DNA of 64,000 nucleotides from assembly GCF_000373185.1 (NCBI RefSeq), contig NZ_KB890629.1:1-64000 (forward strand). The letters run 5' to 3'. Shown piece after piece: positions 29,093-37,464 of this stretch. The notes beneath the pieces were generated by a model. That model was not told the origin of the DNA and did not search any database. It saw only the letters and a list, made by a program, of their open reading frames with translations. The DNA comes from Segatella paludivivens DSM 17968 = JCM 13650. GTDB taxonomy: Bacteria > Bacteroidota > Bacteroidia > Bacteroidales > Bacteroidaceae. Each line of letters starts with the position of its first letter. The stretch's first letter is position 1. The translations under genes were made by a program, and so were the position numbers.

Positions 29093-30184
29093 ATGAAGAA
29101 GATTATAAATTTATTTGTTGTATTATTGGGTATATTCGTATTTGCCGCTTGTAGCGATAATATTGATAATCCTTATGCGAAAGAATCCACAATTAGTATT
29201 GTGAAAAGTAATCTTGTATTTCCTGCTAGGGCATCTAATGGAGTAGTAGAATTCCATTCTCAAGGCACAGTAAGCGCATCTTCAAATGCTACATGGTGCA
29301 AGACCAGTGTCGTAGGAGATACAGTAAAGGTTGCTGTTGAACAAAATAATAATAATGATGGTCGCTCAACGGTTGTTACATTACATAATGGAACTGATTC
29401 CGTAAATGTTTCTTTGGTACAAGGAGGTCTTATTTTCCAGCTGTCAGTTTCTTCTGTTGTTAATAGTTCAGATCTAGCGTCTTCTTTCGCTTATGCAATG
29501 TCTGCCAATCTTGACTTCAATGTTTTATCAGCTCCTGATTGGATAACGGTTTCAAATACTGAAGATAGCTTGAAGGTTAGGATGTCTGCTAATACTACTG
29601 GTCATCTACGCTCTGACTATGTTAAATATAACGTAGGAAGTTATAAAGATTCAATAAAAGTTGTACAAGGCGACTTTGATACAGACTTAGCTGGTGATTA
29701 TTATCTTGTTTCTCTGGATGGTGATGGACAACAGCAGGTTTTTGAGGCAGTCGTTTCCCAAGATACGTTGTTCTTGCCTGAATTTGATTTTAAGATTCCT
29801 ACAACTTTTGATGGATCTAATATGGCAATTTCAACTACATGCGGACAGTATATAGGAGCTTATAGCAAATACTATATCTATACAGTTTTTGCTGATGCTA
29901 ATAATAAATCTTTAACAGGATATAATGTTGGCGGTGCAACATATAGCGCTGCTTTTGATTATGATAGTAAAGATGGTACATATGCAAAATTCAGTGGAAC
30001 TGTTGGTGGGGATGAAATAGGTACATTATTATTCATGGCTTGTTCCGCTAAAGCGCTCAACGCAAATACTAAATTAGGATTTCTAGTAGATCTACATTCG
30101 CCTTACTTGGTGAAAAAAACAGATTCACCAGCAAAGATGGCAAGTCTAATAAAGAAAAATCAATTAAAATTTGTCTTGCGATAA
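29093..30184 (+). CDS. BACON-domain surface lipoprotein
   Basis: A 363-aa lipoprotein (lipobox VFAAC, Cys at about 20). Two BACON-like beta-sandwich repeats appear at about residues 35-112 and 115-190, with the pattern of Asn-Ala-Thr-Trp or Ala-Pro-Asp-Trp followed by DSV or DSL strands and ending VQGG or VQGD. The C-terminal 170 residues form a separate beta-rich domain. BACON domains mostly act as surface spacers or ligand binders in glycan and mucin loci. Last gene of the locus 2 operon, followed by a terminator. Confidence 0.8.
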   Translation: MKKIINLFVVLLGIFVFAACSDNIDNPYAKESTISIVKSNLVFPARASNGVVEFHSQGTVSASSNATWCKTSVVGDTVKVAVEQNNNNDGRSTVVTLHNGTDSVNVSLVQGGLIFQLSVSSVVNSSDLASSFAYAMSANLDFNVLSAPDWITVSNTEDSLKVRMSANTTGHLRSDYVKYNVGSYKDSIKVVQGDFDTDLAGDYYLVSLDGDGQQQVFEAVVSQDTLFLPEFDFKIPTTFDGSNMAISTTCGQYIGAYSKYYIYTVFADANNKSLTGYNVGGATYSAAFDYDSKDGTYAKFSGTVGGDEIGTLLFMACSAKALNANTKLGFLVDLHSPYLVKKTDSPAKMASLIKKNQLKFVLR

Positions 30185-30218
30185 ATTATTTGCTAACTAT
30201 TTTATATATATAGGTGTG

Positions 30219-30247
30219 CTTTTTAAGCACACCTATAATATTTTAAT
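30219..30247 (+). terminator. Terminator of SusC/SusD locus 2
   Basis: A perfect 13-bp stem, TATAGGTGTGCTT and AAGCACACCTATA, with a 3-nt T loop lies 35 bp after the last gene of the operon. The T tail is imperfect (ATAATATTTTAAT). Confidence 0.85.
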
Positions 30248-30254
30248 AATCTAA

Positions 30255-30276
30255 GGTTCTTCGTCAATTTAGGGGG
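30255..30276 (+). repeat. Short GGTTCTTCG element, possible IS end remnant
   Basis: GGTTCTTCGTCAATTTAGGG resembles GGTTCTTCGACAATTTTGGT at 62258-62277. Both lie beside dyad modules. The sequence looks like the terminal inverted repeats of ISL3-type insertion sequences (GGCTCTT-like), but no transposase is near, so it would be a solo remnant. Confidence 0.3.
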
Positions 30277-30303
30277 CATCCTTCATAAATGGGCTTGAAT
30301 AGG

Positions 30304-30420
30304 CACTCTACCAGAAAAAGTTTTTTTAATGCCACTAATGTCATAATGTCACAAACCCTTTGTTTATAAGGGCTGAGCGAGTGACATTAAGTGACATTAT
30401 CGGGGCAAAAGTGGCATTAA
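30304..30420 (+). repeat. Dispersed dyad repeat, copy 2
   Basis: Second copy of the element seen at 1-120 and 63051-63166, in plus orientation. Three tandem words form the left arm (AATGCCACT, AATGTCAT, AATGTCAC), then the CCCTT/AAGGG hairpin, then three words on the right (AGTGACATTA twice and AGTGGCATT). The outermost left word AATGCCACT is the exact complement of the outermost right word AGTGGCATT; in copies 1 and 3 both are changed to AATGTCACT and AGTGACATT, so the base pair is kept. It lies downstream of the locus 2 operon and is followed by a linker and the palindromic array at 30651. Confidence 0.88.
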
Positions 30421-30650
30421 GCCCTAAAGTAAACCTGTTTTTAGCGTTTTTTTCGCAATTATGCTATTTGCATAATACATAATTTGTGCTTATGGAGTTT
30501 TGGCGAACATAAAGGCAGGCTTCTTGAATAATATGAATAGTTAAATATCTACTCCCTACATATATATCAACATGAGAGAATGAATTTGAAGGATGCAAAT
30601 ATATTTAGAAACAGTGCGCGCAAACTATTACCTAAGTTTTCACAATTTTT
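30421..30650 (+). repeat. Linker between dyad repeat and palindromic array, copy 2
   Basis: This linker can be aligned with the minus strand of 62825-63050. Shared words include ACCTGTTTTT, TATGCTATTT, GAGTTTT followed by AACATAAAG, GAATCAATTTGAA (here GAATGAATTTGAA) and a purine-pyrimidine stretch ending TTACCTAA. It contains no convincing ORF. The shared order shows that dyad and array move or are inherited as one unit. Confidence 0.6.
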
Positions 30651-30764
30651 GTGTAATCCGATTACATCAGCATGTGTGCAATCCGATTACACAACGTGTG
30701 TAACCGTGTTACACAACGTGAACAACTCGATTACACACGTTGGGCAATTGAATTGCCTAACGTG
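30651..30764 (+). repeat. Array of 22/25-bp palindromic units (5 units)
   Basis: Five units follow each other: one of 25 bp (GTGTAATCCGATTACATCAG onwards) and four of 22 bp, such as GTGTAACCGTGTTACACAACGT shown here in two parts, GTGTAACCGTG and TTACACAACGT. Each has a dyad of the form TGTAAY, 3-4 bp, RTTACA followed by a CAACGT-type spacer. The period of 22 is not a multiple of three, which argues against a coding repeat. The order of variant units matches the end of the array at 62640-62824. Confidence 0.85.
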
Positions 30765-31002
30765 AAAAAAGTGATTACTTAGCACAGGTAAACTAATGGT
30801 TATCAATAAGACTACAAGAATAGGATTGATGGTAATTACCATTATTTTATTTTTTAATATATTAAGTCTTTTACGAACTATCAATTCTTTATAATTTAAC
30901 ATTCTTGATGTTATAAGAAGTTGGAAAATATGCGATAAGTATGCGTAAATGTAACCAAAATGTGGTATTTTTGCTTCTAAATGAAAGTTTTTGCACAAAA
31001 TA

Positions 31003-31034
31003 TTTGGAGATATTCTAAACATTCCTTAATTTTG
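31003..31034 (+). promoter_or_regulatory. Promoter of SusC/SusD locus 3
   Basis: TTTG (31003-31006) and TAATTTTG (31027-31034) are 20 bp apart, with the spacer nearly the same as in locus 1 (TATTCNAAACATTC). Similarity to locus 4 extends more than 100 bp further upstream. Confidence 0.75.
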
Positions 31035-31208
31035 TCGCCATATACAATGAGGCTTTTTTAGTTTTTTTATTGAAGTATGAGAAAAGGATGTTAATACGTT
31101 CTTGATTTAAGATAAATAAAAATAATCCGTTTAATTAAATAAGCGGATTATTAACTAGGCAAAATAAATTAGATGACAATATAATTTTTAATTAAGAGAG
31201 AGATTTTT
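31035..31208 (+). promoter_or_regulatory. Long shared 5' leader of SusC locus 3
   Basis: About 170 nt that align with the locus 1 leader. In the same position as the locus 1 hairpin, this copy has a different but stronger one: AATAATCCG (31121-31129) pairs with CGGATTATT (31144-31152). The ribosome-site stretch AATTAAGAGAGAGATTTTT before the ATG is identical to that of locus 1. Confidence 0.5.
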
Positions 31209-34200
31209 ATGGAAAAAAGATTAATGATGTTTTTGGCCTGCTTATTTCTAAGTTTAGGAATGGCTATGGCCCAAACTCAGGTTTCAGGTGTCGTGACCTC
31301 TTCTGAGGATGGACAACCTATCATCGGAGCTTCTATTAAAGTCGTAGGTACTAGTACTGGTACTGTAACTGACGTTGATGGCGCATTTTTACTTCCTGTT
31401 CCTGCTAATGCGAAACTTGAAGTTTCATACATTGGAATGCAGAGAAAGTTGGTTAAGGCTTCTTCAAGAATGAAGATAGCTCTTGAACCTGACAATGAGA
31501 CCTTGGATGAGGTGATGGTCGTTGCTTATGGAAAGCAGAAAAAATCATCATTTACAGGTTCTGCCGGTGTTGTTGGTGAACAGACTTTAAAGACACGTGT
31601 TGTTACAAATGCGACAAATGCACTTGCTGGTCAGGTTGCAGGTGTACAGATTGTAAATGCAAACGGTCAACCAGGTCAAGATGCTGTAATTCGTGTACGT
31701 GGTATAGGATCAATGAGTTCAAGTAATTCACCACTGATAGTTCTTGACGGTGTTCCTTATGACGGTAGTATTTCTTCTATCAATCCTACTGATATTGCTT
31801 CACTTACTGTACTAAAAGATGCAGCATCTAATGCGATTTATGGTGCGCGTGGCGCAAATGGTGTAGTTTTAATTACTACAAAGACAGGTAACTCAGGTGA
31901 TGCTCAAGTAACATTTGATGCAAAATGGGGTACAAATACTCGCGCTGTTCCACAATATAATGTAATTTCTGATCCAGGAGAGTATTACGCTACCCAATTT
32001 AAGGCTCTTTATAATTCTCAAGCTTATCATGGTTCAAACGCCGCAGATGCTTATGCATACGCTAATAAGAACTTGTTTGATGAGAAAAATGGCGGATTAG
32101 GTTATCAAGTATATACTGTTCCTGCTGGACAAAATCTTATTGGTACAGATTTCAAGCTGAACCCTAATGCAAAATTAGGATATTCAGACGGTAAGTATTA
32201 CTATACTCCAGATAATTGGTATAATGAAGCTTTTAGCTCAAATTTAAGACAAGAATATAATGCTACTGTTTCAGGGAAAAATGATAAATTGACATACTAT
32301 GGTAGCGTTGGATACCTTGATGATTCTGGTATTATAAAGAATTCTGGTTTTAAACGTTATTCTGGTCGTGCTAATATAGATTATCAGGCAAAAAAGTGGT
32401 TGAGAGTAGGTGCAAATATGTCATTCTCTAATTCTGATAATAAAGCTCCTTCAGCACAGACTTCTGATGATTGGGGTAATTCTGGTAACCTCTTCTATGT
32501 GGTAAATAGTATAGCGCCAATATATCCGTTGTATGTTCGTAATGCTGATGGTTCTATTATGATAAATCAAGCTACAGGCAAACCAGTATATGATGCTAGT
32601 ACGACAACCAACTTCCATAGAGCAGGTGCCACAGGAAATGCGGTACGTGATATAGATTATAATATCTATGAAGATAATCGAGATTTGTTTACAGGTAAAT
32701 GGTATGCTCAATTAACTCCAATAGAAGGACTTGTCATTACAGCAAATATTGCGGCTAATCTTCAGAATGATCGTGCAAATAGACTTTATAGTACATTTGG
32801 ATCTAGCTCGGCAGTAGATGGTGGAGCTTATGTTTATAGTGAAAGAATGTTCTCGGTCAATAATCAATACATGGCAGACTACTCACATACATTTGCTAAA
32901 AAACATAATTTTGAAGTTCTTGCAGGTTATGAGCAATATAAAATGAAGGACCAATTCCTTGATGGATATAATGATCATCTTTATGATCCATTTATAGGAG
33001 AATTAAGTAATGCAGGTGGTTCTGCTTCAAAAACTACAACATCTTATACTAATAGCTATATGTCAGAAGGATTCTTTGGACGTGTTCAATATGATTATGA
33101 TGGTAAATACTTCGGTAGTGTTTCTTATCGTCATGACGGTTCTTCACGTTTCGCAAAGGATAATCGTTGGGGTGATTTTGGTAGTGTTGGTGCTGCATGG
33201 CTCATTACCAAAGAAAAATTTATGGAAAATCTTAGATGGCTAAACGTGTTAAAGTATAAAATAAGTTGGGGTAAACAAGGTAATGATAATGTTTTGGATC
33301 CAACAGGTAGTACAGCTAATATTGAAGTACCAGAATACTATGCATATTTGGATCAATACAAGCCATCTTACAGCAATGGAAATTATTCTATGACTATGTA
33401 TTATAAAGGAAATCCTGATCTTACTTGGGAAACATCTTATTCGTTTAATACGGGTATTGAATTTGAACTTTTTAATCATCGCTTGAATGGTAGCTTTGAA
33501 TATTGGAGTCGTAAGACAGATAACTTGATATATAATAAACCTGTACCTGTTTCATCTGGTATAACGACCGGTAGTATCCCAACAAATATTGGTAGTGTGA
33601 TGAATAAAGGTATAGAGTTTAATTTGGATGGAACTGTCATTAAGACAAAAGATTTATCATGGGCTCTGAATTTCAACATTAGCCATTATAAAAGCAAAAT
33701 CCTATCTCTTGACCCATCACTGGAAGCACAAGGAGGACAAAAAGGTTCATATTATATTCGTAGAGTTGGCGGATCAATGATGGAAGCTTATATGAAACGT
33801 TGGGCTGGTGTTGATCCTGAGACAGGCGAAGGTCTTTATTATATTGATCCTGATAATGGTAATTGGAAAACAACAGCAAACTATAGTGATGCCAAACAAA
33901 GTGACTTAGGAGATATATTGCCTAAAGTATATGGTGGTTTTGGAACACGTTTAGATTTCTTTGGATTTGACTTCTCTGCAATGTTTTCATATCAATTAGG
34001 TGGTAAATATTACGATGGAACATATCAGTCTTTCATGCATACAGGATATGGAAGCATGGCTGGTACAAACTGGAGTACGGATATAAGAAATGCTTGGACA
34101 CCTGATAACAAGTATACTGATGTTCCTAGATTAGATGCCTCAGATAATAGTTATCAGATTGATAGCAACCGTTTCTTGACAAGTTCAGATTATTTAAGTA

Positions 34201-34433
34201 TTAATAATCTCACATTAGGATATACTTGCCCTAAAACGTGGTTACATACTATAGGACTTTCTGCACTTCGTCTGTATGTATCTGCTGACAATTTAGCTGT
34301 AATATCTGCACGTAAAGGTTTAGATCCACGTGGTAGCTTTGGTTTAGGTAGCTCTACTGCTGGTAGTGGTGCATCACAGAGTAATTATTCGGTAATGCGA
34401 ACAATCGTTGGTGGTATTCAAGTTACATTTTAA
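31209..34433 (+). CDS. SusC/RagA-family TonB-dependent outer-membrane transporter (locus 3)
   Basis: A 1074-aa TonB-dependent importer. The signal peptide (MEKRLMMFLACLFLSLGMAM then AQ) and the carboxypeptidase-D-like domain are close to identical with locus 1, also at DNA level around the start. The plug begins LDEVMVVAYGKQKKSS and has PLIVLDGVPYDGS and AASNAIYGARGANGVVLITT. The barrel ends with a short aromatic tail, IVGGIQVTF. It forms a two-gene operon with the SusD 32 bp downstream. No enzyme or regulator gene is linked, so the substrate cannot be read from context. Confidence 0.95.
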   Translation: MEKRLMMFLACLFLSLGMAMAQTQVSGVVTSSEDGQPIIGASIKVVGTSTGTVTDVDGAFLLPVPANAKLEVSYIGMQRKLVKASSRMKIALEPDNETLDEVMVVAYGKQKKSSFTGSAGVVGEQTLKTRVVTNATNALAGQVAGVQIVNANGQPGQDAVIRVRGIGSMSSSNSPLIVLDGVPYDGSISSINPTDIASLTVLKDAASNAIYGARGANGVVLITTKTGNSGDAQVTFDAKWGTNTRAVPQYNVISDPGEYYATQFKALYNSQAYHGSNAADAYAYANKNLFDEKNGGLGYQVYTVPAGQNLIGTDFKLNPNAKLGYSDGKYYYTPDNWYNEAFSSNLRQEYNATVSGKNDKLTYYGSVGYLDDSGIIKNSGFKRYSGRANIDYQAKKWLRVGANMSFSNSDNKAPSAQTSDDWGNSGNLFYVVNSIAPIYPLYVRNADGSIMINQATGKPVYDASTTTNFHRAGATGNAVRDIDYNIYEDNRDLFTGKWYAQLTPIEGLVITANIAANLQNDRANRLYSTFGSSSAVDGGAYVYSERMFSVNNQYMADYSHTFAKKHNFEVLAGYEQYKMKDQFLDGYNDHLYDPFIGELSNAGGSASKTTTSYTNSYMSEGFFGRVQYDYDGKYFGSVSYRHDGSSRFAKDNRWGDFGSVGAAWLITKEKFMENLRWLNVLKYKISWGKQGNDNVLDPTGSTANIEVPEYYAYLDQYKPSYSNGNYSMTMYYKGNPDLTWETSYSFNTGIEFELFNHRLNGSFEYWSRKTDNLIYNKPVPVSSGITTGSIPTNIGSVMNKGIEFNLDGTVIKTKDLSWALNFNISHYKSKILSLDPSLEAQGGQKGSYYIRRVGGSMMEAYMKRWAGVDPETGEGLYYIDPDNGNWKTTANYSDAKQSDLGDILPKVYGGFGTRLDFFGFDFSAMFSYQLGGKYYDGTYQSFMHTGYGSMAGTNWSTDIRNAWTPDNKYTDVPRLDASDNSYQIDSNRFLTSSDYLSINNLTLGYTCPKTWLHTIGLSALRLYVSADNLAVISARKGLDPRGSFGLGSSTAGSGASQSNYSVMRTIVGGIQVTF

Positions 34434-34465
34434 TAATTAATGTAGAAACTATAAATTGAATATAA

Positions 34466-36124
34466 ATGGAACATAATAAATATATTTTAATAGCTTTGGG
34501 GTTATTGTCATTAGCAAGTTGTACTGACATTAATGACCAAAAACCAGATGGTCAATATATCTCTGGTGATCAAAAAACAGAAACAGTCGGAGCTATACCA
34601 AGTCGTATAAAGGCTGATGTGGTAGGTATGTATCATATGATGGCAGTACCAGCTACATATTTTGGAGAAGCTGCAGGAAGAGCTGATGATGGAGGCTATT
34701 TTTCTTTAGCATTGTCTTCCGACTTGAATGCAGCAGATATGGTATGTGCTAACAGTGGTTATAATTGGTTCTCTGTTTGTTCAAATTATTCAGACCGTAC
34801 TGCAACATATGCAAACCCTCGTATGAGATATGGATTACCTTATAACCAAATTAAGGTGGCAAATGATATTATAGCAGCAATGGATTCTACATCTACAGAT
34901 AAGACAGTTACTGCCTATATTGGACAGGCTAAAGCTTGTAGAGCTTTTGCATATATGACAATCGCACCATTTTTTCAGTTTAGGTACGCTACATCTGCTG
35001 ATAAAGCATGCGTCCCTATAGTAACGGAAAAGACGACAAACTTTAGCGATAATCCACGTGCAACAGTTAAGCAAGTGTATGACTTGATCATAAGTGATTT
35101 ATCAGATGCACGCGTAAGATTATCAAGTTTTAGCAGAGATGATAAAAGCTATGTTAATTTGGCTGTTGTAGACGGATTGTTGGCACGTGCATATTTGAAT
35201 ATGGGGAAATATGCTGAAGCTGCCGCTGCTGCAAAGAATGCAATCTCTGAAACTGATGCAACCCCAGCAACTCGTGCAGATGTATCAAAGCCATATTTCT
35301 ATGATGCAAATGAAAGTGATTGGATGTGGGGATTATTATTATCAGCTAGTGATGTCTCAAGTAGTGCTAAGAATGAAGCGACTGAAGGTGCACAATTGGC
35401 CTCGTTTTCATCAGATGGTTATGCACCTATAGGTTGCTATAAAAGAATCAATTCTTTGTTATGGAATAAGATACCAAGTACTGATATCCGTAAACAATGG
35501 TGGGTTGATGATAATTTAAAATCTAGTTTGCTCGATGGTCAAACATGGACAACAGGTGACGCTGTGTTTAATGGACAAGATATTCCAGCAGGAGTAATTA
35601 CTGATGTAAAAGTTGCGTTTGATCCATATACAAATGTTAAGTTTGGCATGAAGAGTGGAATAGGTAATTCTGTTAACAATAATGACTACCCTTTGATGCG
35701 AGTTGAAGAAATGTATCTCATTGAAGCAGAAGGCTTAGCTATGAGCGGTAATTTACCAGACGCTAAGACAATTCTTGAGAACTTTGTAAAGACATATCGT
35801 GACCCTAGTTATACGAGCAAAGCTACTTCTGCTCAAGATTTCCAAAATGAAGTATGGTTCCAACGCCGTATTGAATTGTGGGGAGAAGGTTTTGCTATGA
35901 GTGATATTATGCGTTTAGGTAAACCAGTTGTTCGTATACATGGAACTGACACTGGTAATTGGCCAAGTACGTTCGCTTTTAATATGTCTCCAGATGATCC
36001 TTGGCTTATTATGCGTTTCCCACAGAAGGAGCTCAATAATAATTCTGGTGTTGTAGATAATACTGGTGGTACTCAGCCAAAGTCTCTGCAGAATTCTAAT
36101 TTAACAGATGGTGTAACTGACTAA
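34466..36124 (+). CDS. SusD/RagB-family lipoprotein (locus 3)
   Basis: A 552-aa substrate-binding lipoprotein. The lipobox is SLASC with Cys at about 19. Helical segments include YIGQAKACRAFAYMTIAPFFQ. The C-terminal motif is RRIELWGEGFAMSDIMRLG, then FPQKELNNN near the end. It pairs with the locus 3 receptor and is followed by a strong terminator at 36179-36211. Confidence 0.93.
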   Translation: MEHNKYILIALGLLSLASCTDINDQKPDGQYISGDQKTETVGAIPSRIKADVVGMYHMMAVPATYFGEAAGRADDGGYFSLALSSDLNAADMVCANSGYNWFSVCSNYSDRTATYANPRMRYGLPYNQIKVANDIIAAMDSTSTDKTVTAYIGQAKACRAFAYMTIAPFFQFRYATSADKACVPIVTEKTTNFSDNPRATVKQVYDLIISDLSDARVRLSSFSRDDKSYVNLAVVDGLLARAYLNMGKYAEAAAAAKNAISETDATPATRADVSKPYFYDANESDWMWGLLLSASDVSSSAKNEATEGAQLASFSSDGYAPIGCYKRINSLLWNKIPSTDIRKQWWVDDNLKSSLLDGQTWTTGDAVFNGQDIPAGVITDVKVAFDPYTNVKFGMKSGIGNSVNNNDYPLMRVEEMYLIEAEGLAMSGNLPDAKTILENFVKTYRDPSYTSKATSAQDFQNEVWFQRRIELWGEGFAMSDIMRLGKPVVRIHGTDTGNWPSTFAFNMSPDDPWLIMRFPQKELNNNSGVVDNTGGTQPKSLQNSNLTDGVTD

Positions 36125-36178
36125 TTATATTGTGTTTTATATATCAATATAATAATATAATTGGTTAATTATTTATAT

Positions 36179-36211
36179 AAAAAGACAGGTGTTTCTACAT
36201 CTGTCTTTTTT
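36179..36211 (+). terminator. Terminator of SusC/SusD locus 3
   Basis: AAAAAGACAGGTG (36179-36191) pairs with CATCTGTCTTTTT (36198-36210) over 13 bp with one G-T wobble and a 6-nt loop, ending in a T run. Confidence 0.9.
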
Positions 36212-36267
36212 ATGTATTTATGTAACCTCTTGTATAATATTTAGTTTTGATAATATGGAAATAGTAT

Positions 36268-37149
36268 TTGAATATATTGCTGTCCGATAAAATGTGTACC
36301 TTTATTCATTGTTACATCGTTTTTATAGTAAAAAACAAAGGTAACAAAAAAAGACTGAATTCCAAGAGAGGAATTCAGTCTTACTTTTATATTCAGATTA
36401 AACTTTTAGAGGACAGCAATAATTTTGAAAGACTCGTGAAGAAGTATGATGATAGAACACAGAAGTGGCAACTAAATCACAGGAATCAGTTGATGGTCCT
36501 GATCTTTGGACAGCTCGACGGATGCAGAAGCCTTCGAGAGTTGATTGATATCACAGCGGCTCATGGCAAGAAGTCTTATCATCTCGGAATGGGTAAGAAG
36601 CCTGGCAACAGAAATGATCTTGTCAGGGCCAAAATGGTGCGTGACTACCGTATCTTTGAGGAGTTCGCATATCATATGGTTGAACTTGCACAGGGCAAGA
36701 GAATCTATCGTGGATTTGATGTGTCAGGCAAATACTATGCCTTCGACTCTACTACGATCTACCTATGTATGTCCCTGTTTAAATGGGTTGAGTTCAGAAA
36801 GACGAAGTCTGGAGTGAAAGTACATACCCAGATTGACATGGCTACGCAGATACTTGTATCCTTCGAGATTACCAATCCCAAAGTGCATGATGTCAACGCG
36901 ATGGATGATATCTCTTATGAACCTCTCGCATGCTATGTCTTTGACCGCGGATACTGGGACTTGGTGCGTCTTTTTCATATTAACCTGATCAACTATTTCG
37001 AACAGAAGCCTTCAAGCCGGGTCAAAGCCTTTGTTTTAGATTAGTCACCGTTCCTGCCAAGTGGATCAAAACGGCAAGACAACATGTGCTAAACATTTAT
37101 ACGGACAACAATGCATACATCGATATATTCAAATTTAAGTTCTGGTAAC
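36268..37149 (+). pseudogene. Transposase pseudogene: IS4-type N-terminal part fused to an IS1380-like C-terminal end
   Basis: The frame from about 36394 to 36990 reads as the first two thirds of an IS4-family (DUF4372-type) transposase: FERLVKKYDD, NQLMVLIFGQL, KSYHLGMGK, RIFEEFAYHMVELA, the first catalytic Asp in AFDSTTIYLC and the second in YVFDRGYWDLVRLFH. After NLINYFEQKPSSRVKAFV the frame hits a stop at 37042. Restoring one T in the short T run near 37032 opens a frame reading VTVPAKWIKTARQHVLNIYT to a stop at 37149, which resembles the C-terminal end of IS1380-family transposases. The third acidic residue region of IS4 is missing. The N-terminal codons before 36394 have no convincing start. 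Inactive. Confidence 0.7.
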
Positions 37150-37319
37150 AGGCAAGACATTATTGGAATATTGCGTAGAGCCCTGACACGCTTCATGCGG
37201 TAAGGGGATTCTGTGAAGGATGCTAATTCCTCCAACATCATTAAACAGTTCTGGACCTCCGTTAGTCTCTTAAATTTATACTTTGACATCAGGGGGCCAA
37301 AATGCCGCGGATTTTAGGG
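36279..37319 (+). mobile_element. Decayed, apparently chimeric insertion sequence
   Basis: The left part carries an IS4-type transposase start and the right part a different transposase end (see the pseudogene entry). The right boundary is placed at a terminal-repeat-like stretch, AGGGGGCCAAAATGCCGCGG at 37289-37308 and the bases after it, just before the DNA that loci 3 and 4 share. The left boundary is set at CTGTCCGATAAAATG near 36279. A CTGTCC/GGACAG pair (36279-36284 and 36411-36416) lies within the left part. I see no clear target duplication. It lies in the 1.5-kb gap between SusD of locus 3 and SusC of locus 4. Confidence 0.6.
36351..36382 (+). other. Perfect hairpin inside the IS left end
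   Basis: AAGACTGAATTCC (36351-36363) and GGAATTCAGTCTT (36370-36382) form 13 perfect base pairs with a 6-nt loop AAGAGA. It lies before the transposase coding part. In insertion sequences such hairpins often hide the start region from read-through transcripts; here it may be a relic. Confidence 0.6.
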
Positions 37320-37464
37320 TATATTAAATATTTCATGAACTGTCAATTCTTTATTATTTTGTGTTGTAAATGTGGCAAAATGTTGTAAAATAGCGATGTA
37401 TATGCGCAAAAAACAACCAAAAAGTAATATATTTGTTTCAAAATGAAACTTTTGTGGCAAAATA

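Noticed and set aside
30687-31022. 111-codon minus-strand ORF across the array and the locus 3 promoter
   Set aside because: Its C-terminal part is a translation of the palindromic array and its start lies inside the SusC promoter, so it is not a gene.
37089-37289. 66-codon minus-strand ORF behind the transposase remnant
   Set aside because: It overlaps the restored transposase C-terminal frame and the IS end on the other strand, so it is probably a shadow frame.
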